Assembly (NCBI GenBank): GCA_002751075.1 | Contig: NAOQ01000001.1 | Span: 345,183 to 370,154 of the forward strand | Reading direction: 5' to 3' | Length of the DNA: 24,972 bases | Source of the DNA: Ichthyophonus hoferi | Taxonomy: Eukaryota > Opisthokonta > Ichthyosporea > Ichthyophonida > Ichthyophonidae | In this document: one piece after another, positions 10,801 through 19,352 of the stretch | Position numbering within the stretch: the first letter of the stretch is position 1 | How the letters are laid out: every line of letters begins with the position of its first letter | The notes under the pieces: model-generated | What the model saw: only the letters and a program-made list of their open reading frames with translations | Databases searched by the model: none | What the model was told of the DNA's origin: nothing | Made by a program: the position numbers and the translations under genes

Positions 10801-13800
10801 GGAGGGATGAATTGGAGGAAAGAAAAGCAAGAATGAAAGAGAAGGAGAGAGAGGGAAAAAAAGAGCAAGAGCAAGAAAAGGAAGAAGTAAGATTACAGGA
10901 AGAGGAAACGGAAAAACGAAAAATTCTGGCTGAAGAAGACAGGAAAAAAAGAGCTCATGCGGACAAGAAAATTAGAGATCAATTGGAGGAAAGGAAAGCA
11001 AGAATGAAACAGAACGTAAGACTTTTGGAGCAGCATACATCGAAACGAAGACCAATGGAAGAGAAAGAAAAGACAGATATAATAATGAATAAGGTGGCCG
11101 AAGAAAAAGAAAAGGAGATAGCAGGATTGGACGCCGAGGAATATAGGAAAACAAGAGCTGAAATAAACAGAAAGATAAGAGCTGAAGTGGATAAGAAAAT
11201 AAAGGATGAGCTAGAGGAAAGAGAAAANNNNNNNNNNNNNNNNNNNNNNNNNNNNNNNNNNNNNNNNNNNNNNNNNNNNNNNNNNNNNNNNNNNNNNNNN
11301 NNNNNNNNNNNNNNNNNNNNNNNNNNNNNNNNNNNNNNNNNNNNNNNNNNNNNNNNNNNNNNNNNNNNNNNNNNNNNNNNNNNNNNNNNNNNNNNNNNNN
11401 NNNNNNNNNNNNNNNNNNNNNNNNNNNNNNNNNNNNNNNNNNNNNNNNNNNNNNNNNNNNNNNNNNNNNNNNNNNNNNNNNNNNNNNNNNNNNNNNNNNN
11501 NNNNNNNNNNTCAGAAAGAAAAGGAGATAGCAGGATTGGACGCCGAGGAATATAGGAAAACAAGAGCTGAAATAAACAGAAAGATAAGAGCTGAAGTGGA
11601 TAAGAAAATAAAGGATGAGCTAGAGGAAAGAGAAAAAAAAATGAGAACACAAGTGAATATGGAAAAAATAGTAGATAATAAAGATGAAACAAAAGTAGAC
11701 GCGAAAAGTCCAGTGCAGGACACACAGGTGGATGAATGTTACATATGCATGGACGATGAGGATACTACTATTAGGATGGAGGTAAGCCTATCACCTTTTT
11801 CTGTTTTCACTTACGATTTTCTACAAAGCAAACACATTCTCACATCTTTCTCGTCTTGCCTCTTTGTCCTGATTGGCTTTCTTCTTGTATATCTCCTAGT
11901 TAGGGTATCTTATTGGACTTTTGCTTGCTTTATTTTCTAATTATTGGAAGTGATGGGGATGGAGCCGGAGAAAAGTGTATGAGTTGAGATGTCGACCTGC
12001 CAACTCTAACTGTCCCTATTAAATACGTCTAGATATATATTGACTATTGACGTGGTCCTAATTACGATTATACTAAGATAAACCCATAACTATGTAAAAA
12101 AATATAGGTATATACAGGTATACATACACTTGTACTACCATGTACACTAGATCATGCTTATGGGAACTAGTTGACTTTGATTTACACGTCAACATACTAT
12201 AGGGATACATCTTTTATAAGTGGTTCTGACTCCTTCCTGGCGCTAATGCTGCTCTCCTATTCCATTTTCATCTACAATAGATCAAACTAACATCTTACCC
12301 TTTCAGTGTGGTCACATAGTCCACCTGGAGTGTGCCAAATCCTTCATCGCATCATCTTGTGCTCGGGCTGGTGGCATTATCAATACCAATGCAGCCAGGT
12401 GTGGATACTGCCGTCGATGGATGTCCCATCCCACCCTGGTATGTGCATAATTACCATAATATGTATGAAAGTATGCTTATTGTTGTTGTGATTTATCAGT
12501 GTTGATTTTGATCTAAGAAAATTATTGAAAACACAACATATGGTTAAATGATGTGAATTCCCGGTGTTTGTTCTTATATAGATTCATTCCTTACTTTGAC
12601 TGTCTTATTTATTTTCAATTGTTATTGATATTATCTCTGATCTGGACCTACTACATGATGTTCAAAATGCACTATTACTACTAAAGTCTCGGTAAGGGGT
12701 CCCATCGAGCCACCAGGTATTAATTTTTATGCATGATCTGGTAGTAGTACTTTCTCTTGCCTTTGTGCCCATGTTTGTATTCTGATGAAGAGTTGCTCAT
12801 TAGGACGCCTCAGTATCTCCGTTAAGAAGTCTATATGACAAGATAGCTGTAATGGGCCTACATCAAAGTGCCTTGGAAGCTGGGCCAAACCAAAGGGTAG
12901 TCAGGAAACCTCTGGTGGCACGCCGTGAAAGATCCAATAGTGTAGATGTGGATGTGGATGAGGTTCTTAAAGACTTTGTCTACTACCTGTGTGCCAAGTG
13001 CAAAAATCCCTATTATGGCGGTCGCCGACAGTGCATTAATCACGCCGCTGTAGAGGTAAGCAGGTTATTTTGTTGATTTTTGTCTTATTTCTGGCTTATT
13101 TCTGGCTTAGATCTTTACAATAATCTGCTCAGTACTGTTATTATTTGGGTGTTGGTGCATGAAAGCATACGTTACGTATATTGTTACAAGCTTGCATTCA
13201 ATATTTTTTTAGATAATAGGGCCGCTGATATAATGTACCAGCAATTGTACTTACTGACATTTGCCCGCGCATAGCTATATATATTCATGCATAAGCTACT
13301 AGTGTTACAGATCATAGGGGTTCGGTGGCTATTCATCTACATCATTGGCCTCATATAGAAACACTCGCTTAGATAGTCAGTCACCTATATATGCAATGAT
13401 ACTCAAATTGACCTACCACTTTTATATCCCAATATCCATACTTCACGTGCATAATTCTTCCCCTGTATCTCAACCAATCTGCCTTTAGTGTTTACCTGAA
13501 ATTTATCACTAGTATTGTTTGCTTGTATTTTCCAGTAAGTACGGCTCAGTCAACTGACCTGTGAATAGCCCTATATTCATAAGTATGGGTGGTATGGTAA
13601 ACTTGTTTTAAAACATAATTTACATGAGCAGCCCATCTAATATTTACATATACTCATTTCACAGAATGCAGTTGATGTAGCTAAAGATAGGGTATGTGCC
13701 ATGTGTGCCGATGCCACCCATACCCGAGAATCCAAGTGCTCTAAAAAGGAGCATGGTGTCGGCTACATAGAGTATAAGTGTCGCTATTGTTGTAACGTTG

Positions 13801-13976
13801 CCACCTTTTTCTGCAGTGGTACCACACATTTCTGTGATTCTTGCCATACCAATTCAGGCTTCAATAAGTTGATCCCATGCCCTGGCCCTCCCCAATGTAC
13901 CGGGCAACACCCGCCAAATGATGGTCAAGAATATTGCCTAGGGTGTGCACTATGTAGAGACCCTAGCACACACTGA
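7853..13976 (+). CDS. MYCBP2/Highwire-type RING-Cys-relay (RCR) E3 ubiquitin ligase on a coiled-coil scaffold
   Basis: Six exons: 7853-8050, 8550-9074, 9750-11781 (with an N-gap), 12307-12438, 12804-13055 and 13665-13976. All five introns are phase 0. With the duplicated gap sequence collapsed the product is about 1013 residues. Residues 1-241 look disordered. A possible MIU ubiquitin-binding helix lies near 257-272 (LDEVWARQIHLSLEED). A charged coiled coil with six repeats follows. The RING-H2 finger has C768, C771, C783, H785, H788, C791, C814 and C817. The tandem-cysteine domain (about 886-1013) matches human MYCBP2 in YYGG, EYKCRYCC, GTTHFC and HPP. C903 and C960 align with relay cysteines C4520 and C4572. 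By family knowledge, RCR ligases take ubiquitin from E2 onto one cysteine, relay it to the second, and esterify Thr or Ser. The animal RCC1, PHR and DOC regions are absent. Both proteins end just after the last cysteine pair, so the C-terminus looks native. Confidence 0.88.
8051..8549 (+). other. Intron 1 of the RCR ligase gene
   Basis: The GTATGT donor follows codon 66 and the acceptor is CTCGGCAG at 8542-8549. It carries the 5S rRNA-like copy described separately. The acceptor is chosen because it restores phase 0 into the long exon 2 frame; an acceptor slightly upstream in the same open frame is not excluded. Confidence 0.65.
8205..8320 (+). pseudogene. 5S rRNA-like sequence in intron 1 of the RCR ligase gene
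   Basis: 8240-8310 follows the 3' two thirds of eukaryotic 5S rRNA: GAAGTTAA, then TGGTTAGTACT and GGGGGACCACACGGGAATACC. These correspond to the box C promoter, loop E and helix IV. The CTGGTGG and CCACACGG strands can still pair with one bulged A. The 5' third (TTGAATAC and onward) is recognisable but weak, and only about 6 bp of helix I remain (ATACAT at about 8209 with ATGTAT at about 8306). No T-run terminator follows closely. It is most likely a decayed 5S copy or the head of a 5S-derived SINE; a divergent working 5S gene is less likely. Confidence 0.65.
9075..9749 (+). other. Intron 2 of the RCR ligase gene
   Basis: The donor is GTGTGT after CTACTG and the acceptor is ACAAATCAG at 9741-9749. 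Phase 0 joining gives a continuous charged helical sequence from QELL into EVEEKE. It contains a CTAT microsatellite near 9357-9372, a short hairpin AGCTCAG-GTAGCG-CTGAGCT near 9389-9408, and an A-run of about 20 near 9580-9600. Confidence 0.7.
10215..10310 (+). repeat. 24-bp coding minisatellite, four copies, ETLAITxx
   Basis: Four consecutive 24-bp units start GAGACTCTAGCCATTACC and differ only in the last two codons. They encode ETLAITHV, ETLAITHL, ETLAITNI and ETLAITDY. The units are in frame and sit between the first and second coiled-coil repeats. Their Thr/Ala/Ile/Leu-rich composition is unlike the surrounding Glu/Lys/Arg helix. Near identity between units indicates recent expansion. 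Confidence 0.9.
11228..11510. other. Assembly gap (283 N) inside exon 3
   Basis: The gap is bordered by an identical 122-bp sequence, 11106-11227 on the left and 11515-11636 on the right. The reading frame is frame 0 on the left and shifted by one on the right. The 409-bp offset between the two copies accounts exactly for that shift, so treating the two contig ends as one overlapping sequence keeps the frame open. The gap size is therefore probably not real. Confidence 0.85.
11782..12306 (+). other. Intron 3 of the RCR ligase gene, within the RING finger
   Basis: The donor GTAAGC follows GAG at 11779-11781 and the acceptor is CCCTTTCAG ending at 12306. It separates the first zinc-ligand pair (C768, C771) from C783-x-H785. 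The join is supported by the RING spacing C-x2-C-x11-C-x-H-x2-H-x2-C. Confidence 0.85.
12439..12803 (+). other. Intron 4 of the RCR ligase gene
   Basis: The donor GTATGT follows CTG at 12436-12438. The acceptor GCTCATTAG ending at 12803 is the one that keeps phase 0. The resulting start of exon 5 (DASVSPLRSLYDKIAV) lines up with the helix after the RING in human MYCBP2 (DPIKELYEDVRRKAL), which supports the choice. A CAG ten bases downstream (ending at 12813) would break the frame. Confidence 0.7.
13056..13664 (+). other. Intron 5 of the RCR ligase gene, within the mediator loop
   Basis: The donor GTAAGC follows GTAGAG and the acceptor is ATTTCACAG ending at 13664. The join falls seven residues after relay cysteine C903, in the loop between the two relay cysteines. 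One copy of a 41-bp dispersed repeat (13307-13347) lies inside. Confidence 0.85.
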
Positions 13977-14495
13977 GGCATCTAAGATAAAAGGATGAAA
14001 TATATTATAGTGTATTATTAGTGACATTTTGAAAAGAGTTGTTGAAACATCATTTACTAACCCTCATGTTTGTCTCCCGAAATGCATATATGTGCATACA
14101 TATATACACTCTTGCGTTGATTAATACTGTATGGCAAATCCTAATTGAATATTACCAAACAAAGCACACTAGGTACTTCATGTAAAACATCTTAACTACC
14201 ACAGACTGGTGTTCCGGTTATGATTACTTCGAGAGAGGAAAAAAGAGCCAGGGCTATCCTTCTATATTAAAATGTCAAATCCTGTCACTACCTATATTAT
14301 TACATATGGCTGTGCTATATGAAAATACTGCTGCAACACTTTAACAAATAAAAAATTGTATTCATAGAACCATAATCGATTATTTTAAGACTTTATAAAG
14401 TCTTGAGAGTCAATCTCCCAGTAATGTCTCGTGCATACACTATAATTGTACATACAGATCATAGGGGGTTCAGTGATTATTTATCTACATCATTG
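13307..14495 (+). repeat. Pair of direct repeats of about 41 bp
   Basis: 13307-13347 and 14454-14495 both read ACAGATCATAGGGG, then TTC and GTG, and end ATCTACATCATTG, with about five differences. One lies in intron 5 of the ligase gene and the other about 480 bp beyond its stop. They may be fragments of a dispersed repeat family; flanking sequence does not extend the match. Confidence 0.7.
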
Positions 14496-15789
14496 CAAAT
14501 TCAATAAAAAAGAAAGCCATTTTACAATTTTACTTATTAAATCGGGAAATATGATAGATTTCGAAACAAGCTTTTGTGAATTAACAAAGCCCCAAAAAAG
14601 AATAGCGTATGGGTATCATGGCTTTGTACAATTTGTTTTGTATGTTCTCTTACTATAGTTGTTGTTGTCACTCCTGCTCAACAAACCTACGAGCCTTTTG
14701 GCGTAATGATTGGAAACAATGAAGATAATCACACATGTGGTTCTGGCCAGAAAGTCAGTTTCTAGTGCCAGGAATAGCGTTGCCCTATCTCATTAATGAA
14801 GTAATGAAGTATGCTTTATTTATTATAGCCATATATATTGTGACGCGTGTATACATTAATGCTTGATGGTGTGTATTCTCTATCAGTTTTTATTATATAT
14901 AATTTATCACATTGTATATTTGTAAGTACTGTGCAATAATCAATTACATTATCTGGTTTATTATACTTAATCCTGTCATAAAATATTTTACTGTATTATA
15001 TGATGGTGAATTATGCTACACTTTATTAGATTATAATATAAAGTTCATATTTAATACTTAATTTACATTTTCAATCCAATTAATACTGCTACTCTATTCT
15101 TTCCACAGACTCGGGCTACATTGACCCTGATTTACAAGACTGTCTGGAGCCCAAGACATTTAGCTGTGCTTACTAACACACTTTATCATGCAGAAGTATT
15201 TTCATCCAGCTAAGGATTAAGGTATATACTTTTGTTTTCTTATTTATAGATGTCTATGTACATTTTTACATACTTTATATTGACTAATTATTGGCTATAA
15301 TATAGTGGTGATAGAAAATGAGATCTTGTATAAATACAAATTACTGTGTGATTGGCCAATTTTGATTCTATATATCTAGATCAAGGTAGATCTATTTCCG
15401 ATTTTGTTCAAGAAGTGCGAAAATAGCTGGAGATAACTGATAATAAAGAGATTGTATTGTCTAAGCACGCAGATTCTGCACGTTGATTACAGCCTGTGTA
15501 CTAATTATTTCACCAATGTTCAAAGTGATAGTCCACAATTATAAGCAAAGATTATAAGATAAAAGCTATATAGCCTTTATTCGGTATGACTAACAAATCA
15601 ATAATCCTCAATCTGTCTTAAAACAGTGTCTTTTTAGACTTCTTAAACATAGCATTTTCTATATGAATACTTCAGAACTTAGCATTATATAATTAGACAA
15701 TTATAACTACTGTTACTTTGCTTATGTTGTATATATAGCTCTGGCAACACACCTTAGCTGTATTCCTGACCACAGTGCACCCTTTCCCA
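13977..15789. other. Intergenic region and 3' UTR of the ligase gene
   Basis: No gene is seen. A candidate AATAAA lies at 14347-14352, about 370 bases after the ligase stop. A 70-codon open stretch at 14446-14658 overlaps the dispersed repeat and has no recognisable protein features. The segment 15109-15220 has exon-like composition but short frames. The rest is AT-rich. Confidence 0.5.
14347..14352 (+). promoter_or_regulatory. Candidate poly(A) signal of the RCR ligase gene
   Basis: This is the first AATAAA seen after the stop codon at 13976. Position is the only support. Confidence 0.35.
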
Positions 15790-16837
15790 ACCAGTTCTGA
15801 TCCATGCCTGTTTGCATTTCATGCCATGCCATACTTCCTTGCCATATGTGTCTAAGTGGATAACATGTCAATTGTTTCTGACAATGTTACTGCTACCCAA
15901 AGGTTAGTCAACAGTATGAAGAAACAATTTGAAAGCAAGGAAATAAAATTCCCAGCTGAATACTTGAGATATTAAATTTAGAAGGTTAATCAGGGGTCCA
16001 TACACTTAACCCAGGAGGGATATATCAAGGAGCTGTTAAGGTCTTACAGCGTGGAAGATGTTAAATTAACCATGTTCCCAGTACTTGCAAATCATATGTC
16101 TGACCTAGGCAAAGGACAGAGAGTCAACCAAGGTGCGACATGAGAGTATGCCAAAAAGCAATAGGTTGCCTTCAATGGATATCTCAATTAATTAGGTCAG
16201 ACATAGCCTTTGCAGTCAGTTACCTAGGACGTTTTGCATCTAGTTAATTTTAATTCCACTGAAAGATAGTACTATATTCAATAGCATATCTCAACACATT
16301 CCAGGACGTAGGACTGATATATCATAAATTTCCCTTAAGACTAAAGGCATATGTAGATGCAAACTTTGCAGGAGATAGGACTGCCAGCAAGTCAAAAATG
16401 TGATGTGTACTGTTTCTGAACAGCACACCAATGGCATCGTTTAGCAAGAAACAAGCAAGAACGGTATTGTCAAGCACAGAAGCTAAATATATTGCACCCA
16501 GTGTAGCTTTTCATGATTTTATGAACTTCTAATGTGTTAGGAAGTGCTGGTATTCAGATAAGTCCAGTGCCTGTCCATGAGAACAGCTAGTCAACAATTC
16601 AAATCTCAGAGAACAATGGAATCACCAGGAACACAAAATACATTTGTGTAAAGTACTACTACAGCAAGGAGGCCATTAGGAATGGGGATATTGACATCAA
16701 AACGATTTCAACTGATGACCAGAAAGCAGACATCCTCACCAAAGCTTTGGCCACTGCTCAATTCATGAATATTAGCCAGATTTTAACCTTAGATGAATAA
16801 GTAACATCCTCACCGGTACGTGGAGATGGAGTGGGAG
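15790..16837 (+). mobile_element. Ty1/copia retrotransposon fossil: pol remnant (end of RT to RNase H) and polypurine tract
   Basis: Translation in pieces shows copia landmarks in order: DPCLF and a relic of the VDD active-site region followed by SIVSDN (about 15790-15900), the KELL segment, and an RNase H part with YVDANFAGD and SSTEAKY (about 16340-16500). A purine-rich tract (16821-16837) sits directly before the LTR. Gag, protease, integrase and most of RT are missing, so it is 5'-truncated. It is broken in roughly ten places and clearly old. Confidence 0.85.
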
Positions 16838-17339
16838 TATTGAAGTACTTCAGCTCCTACCGGTGTTTGGCTAAATAATTCATGATATGTTTTTACAAAA
16901 ATAATTATTTTATAAATAGTATTGAACCTCTAAAAGTTAAGATAATTTAAAGTTTTAATTGGTAATTAATAATTAAGCAGGAATTAATATTAATTAATTA
17001 ATTACATGATGCCACTAATTGGAGTTAGTTAAGACTAGATGTTTAGTGCAGTCTAGAACGTAAATTTACTATGGTTTTACATCGTGTTGGTAATTGGCAT
17101 TCAATCACATGTAGTGATAGAGAATACATACATGGTGCATAGCAACCATATTGATCCTTTGAATAATTATTGGACAATATGTTGTTGGCAATATGTTAGA
17201 TATTAGTTAGGTTGAGTTTCTATTTGATAATATGTTTATCTCAAATGCTTATACATAGTCAATTATTATTGAATTGAGCCAACAACTATATAACTAGCAA
17301 TCACAGACTTGGTCTGGATCCTGATTTCATAGTGTAACA
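16838..17339 (+). mobile_element. Copia LTR, left copy
   Basis: It begins TATTGAAGTACTTCAG directly after the polypurine tract, as copia 3' LTRs do, and is placed to end near GTGTAACA. The outer limit is supported by the point where similarity to the inverted copy at 18862-19352 starts. The inner end is only estimated, because similarity continues past it. At about 500 bp it is in the usual LTR size range. It is a fossil with substantial divergence from the other copy. Confidence 0.75.
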
Positions 17340-17423
17340 ATGAAGATAAGTACATTATATATGTCGGTTTACGTAGTAGTAATAACCATTTAAAGAAGAG
17401 AAAATCTATTAAGAAAATAATCA

Positions 17424-18249
17424 GACTTGGATTGGGTCGGATCTGTCAGGGTGATTCGTAGAGTCAGGGCCTCTTTATTTGTATGGGGTAAATTTTTCAC
17501 CCCGTATTCGGTTTTGTGAATATTGATTTATGTCTTTTCAGTTGCATTTATTCTAATTCTAAGCCTTTTGCGAGTTTATAGTATTAACAAAGAAAGATGC
17601 CTTTTCAATATCAGTAGTACCTGTAGTTTGCGGGATGAATGCGTGTTCTTCATAGAGATATGCTAGTATATCTGGTTCTTTCTTCTTGTTGATGGACTTT
17701 CTGTCGTTCTTTTTTATAGTCTAGTTCTGTGAGTCTTGTAAAAAAATATGGTTGATTTATATCTCTAATCGGGCACCTGTCAATAGATTTGGTTGATTGA
17801 TATTTCGTTGTAGCTAGACGTTTGTATGTCTAGAACCACGAATATTACTAGCACAGCTAGCGTTCTTTTGTACTTAAGGGCATCACTAGCGTAAAATTCA
17901 ATCAAAGATACCTTGCATATCAATTATCTGAATTCATTCCTGATTAGTTCAGGATTTATTTCATTAATCCTATTTAATGTTTTCTACATTTTTGACTGTG
18001 TCTAATACACTTACTACGATAACGCCCCCATTTATTAGCTTATTGAATGTAGAAATTTGTAAGTAATAATAATAATATAAATATGGTATAGTTTATGCAT
18101 TGCTTGAGTATCGTACAAGCAACTATTCCTATCACACTTGGTGCTCTAGAATCGTAAGAACATTGAGAAGTATTCAATCAAATTGTTTAATCAGAAATCC
18201 TTGATTGCGATTTCCGATCAGAAATTCTGGTCATAACAAAATCCAAGTC
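17424..18249. mobile_element. 826-bp insert with 10-bp terminal inverted repeats in the left palindrome arm
   Basis: The right arm of the palindrome lacks this block, which defines it as an insertion. It starts GACTTGGATT and ends with the exact reverse complement AATCCAAGTC. The flanks AATCA and ATTCA could be an imperfect 5-bp target duplication. No transposase was recognised; a short open stretch on the minus strand around 17590-17710 has no family I know. It is probably a small non-autonomous DNA transposon. Confidence 0.55.
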
Positions 18250-18552
18250 ATTCAGTGCCGAGAATCAAACGTAAAACTATTACGGAAACAGCAAGCACAT
18301 CGGGATCTGCACGAAAGAAAAAGCAATGCGTCCAGCTCTCTTCTGACACAAGTGACGAGGATATTTCAAGAATCAACTTAAGGATTTTAACATAACTGTA
18401 AGCTCCAAATCAAGTGAAGTTGAAGAGGGGCATCACATGTATGTGGACAGTGATGCATAGTCTACAATTAGCAGTGAAAATTCTGACAAATAATAAGTAG
18501 GAAGTAGATAAAGCACAAAGCACATAAAGAGAAAGTAATGGAGTAGAAAGAT

Positions 18553-18861
18553 ATCAGAATATTCACTGCTGATTGTAGACTCTGTAACTGTTCATGAACA
18601 TGTGATGTCCCTTTTTAACTTCACTTGATTTGGGACTTGTAATTATGTCAAAGTCCTTTAGGGAATTTCTTGATATTTCCTTATCATTTGTGTAAGAGGA
18701 GAACTGGATGCATGGCATTTTCTTTCCTATGGATCCTAATTCTGTTGCTGTTTCAGTCGTAGTTTTCTGTTTGATCCTAGACACTGAATGAATGCATTTT
18801 CTCTTCTTTTAATGATTATTACTACTAATTAAACGGACATGTAAAATGTACTTAACTTTAT
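18553..18861 (-). mobile_element. LTR-downstream segment of the right arm, with a short open stretch
   Basis: This is the right-arm continuation beyond the inverted LTR. It carries a 73-codon open stretch on the minus strand (18563-18784), Ser/Thr/Lys-rich, starting MSRIKQKTTTE. The same sequence exists, decayed, in the left arm at about 18250-18487. It may be the 5' internal region of the retroelement or old flanking DNA copied with the LTR. I do not recognise a domain. Confidence 0.5.
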
Positions 18862-19352
18862 TGTTTCACTATGAAATCAGGATCCAGACTAAGGCTGCGA
18901 TTGCAGGTTGTATAGTTCTTGGTTCATGGCAATAGCTGTTGACCATGTGATCAGCATTTGAGATAAACATATTATTGAATAGGAGGAACTCAACGTAACT
19001 GCTAAATAACATAGTCAGCAGCATATTGTCCGATGATTATTCAAAAGATTATTCTGGATGCTATGTATCACATATGTATCATCAATCGCTATGTACGAGT
19101 TAATGCCAATGACCAACGCTATTTAAAACTTTGGTAAATTTACGTTCTAGACTGCACTAAACATCTAGTCCTAATTAACTACAATTAGTGGCATCATGAT
19201 CATTAATGGCTAACTCTTAATTACCGATTGAAACCTCGTTCTAAACGCCTTCTTTAACATTTAGAGATTCAATACTACATAAACAGTAAGTATTTTTGTG
19301 CAATATATGAAGTATTCAGTTAAGAACTAGTAGGGGCTGAAGCACTTAAATA
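18862..19352 (-). mobile_element. Copia LTR, right inverted copy
   Basis: This is the reverse complement of the left LTR, alignable end to end at about 491 bp. The outer limit corresponds to the reverse of TATTTAAGTGCTTCAGC. No pol remnant is attached on its outer side, so it is a solo LTR or part of an inverted duplication. It is a fossil. Confidence 0.75.

Larger units (their letters stand above)
10095..11636 (+). repeat. Six-fold coiled-coil repeat array inside exon 3 of the RCR ligase
   Basis: A core of about 35 residues recurs six times: AEEDR-x-x-RAEINR-x-x-RAD-x-D-x-K, then ELEERKARM. It is separated by linkers rich in EKEKVRLQEEETEKRKIL. The first copy starts near 10095 and the sixth flanks the gap. 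The fifth is shortened and lacks the EINR segment. Glu, Lys and Arg dominate, which is typical of a single long charged alpha-helix or a coiled coil. The coding strand is almost all purine for some 1.5 kb. Expansion by in-frame duplication is likely. Confidence 0.8.
16838..19352. repeat. Large imperfect palindrome built from LTR-containing arms
   Basis: The left arm 16838-18487 (minus the insert) matches the reverse complement of the right arm 18553-19352, with a spacer of about 65 bp. The match covers the whole LTR, about 70 bp beyond it, and a further 230 bp. Long shared blocks include CTAGATGTTTAGTGCAGTCT and CTGGATCCTGATTTCATAGT. Identity is roughly 75-90 percent depending on the segment. 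Confidence 0.85.

Noticed and set aside
9815-11725. Long Ser/Phe/Leu-rich open frames on the minus strand
   Set aside because: They are antisense shadows of the purine-rich coiled-coil exon; their composition is just the complement of Glu/Lys codons.
12306-12491. Alternative plus-strand frame over exon 4
   Set aside because: Out of frame with the RING; the phase-0 frame supplies all expected zinc ligands.
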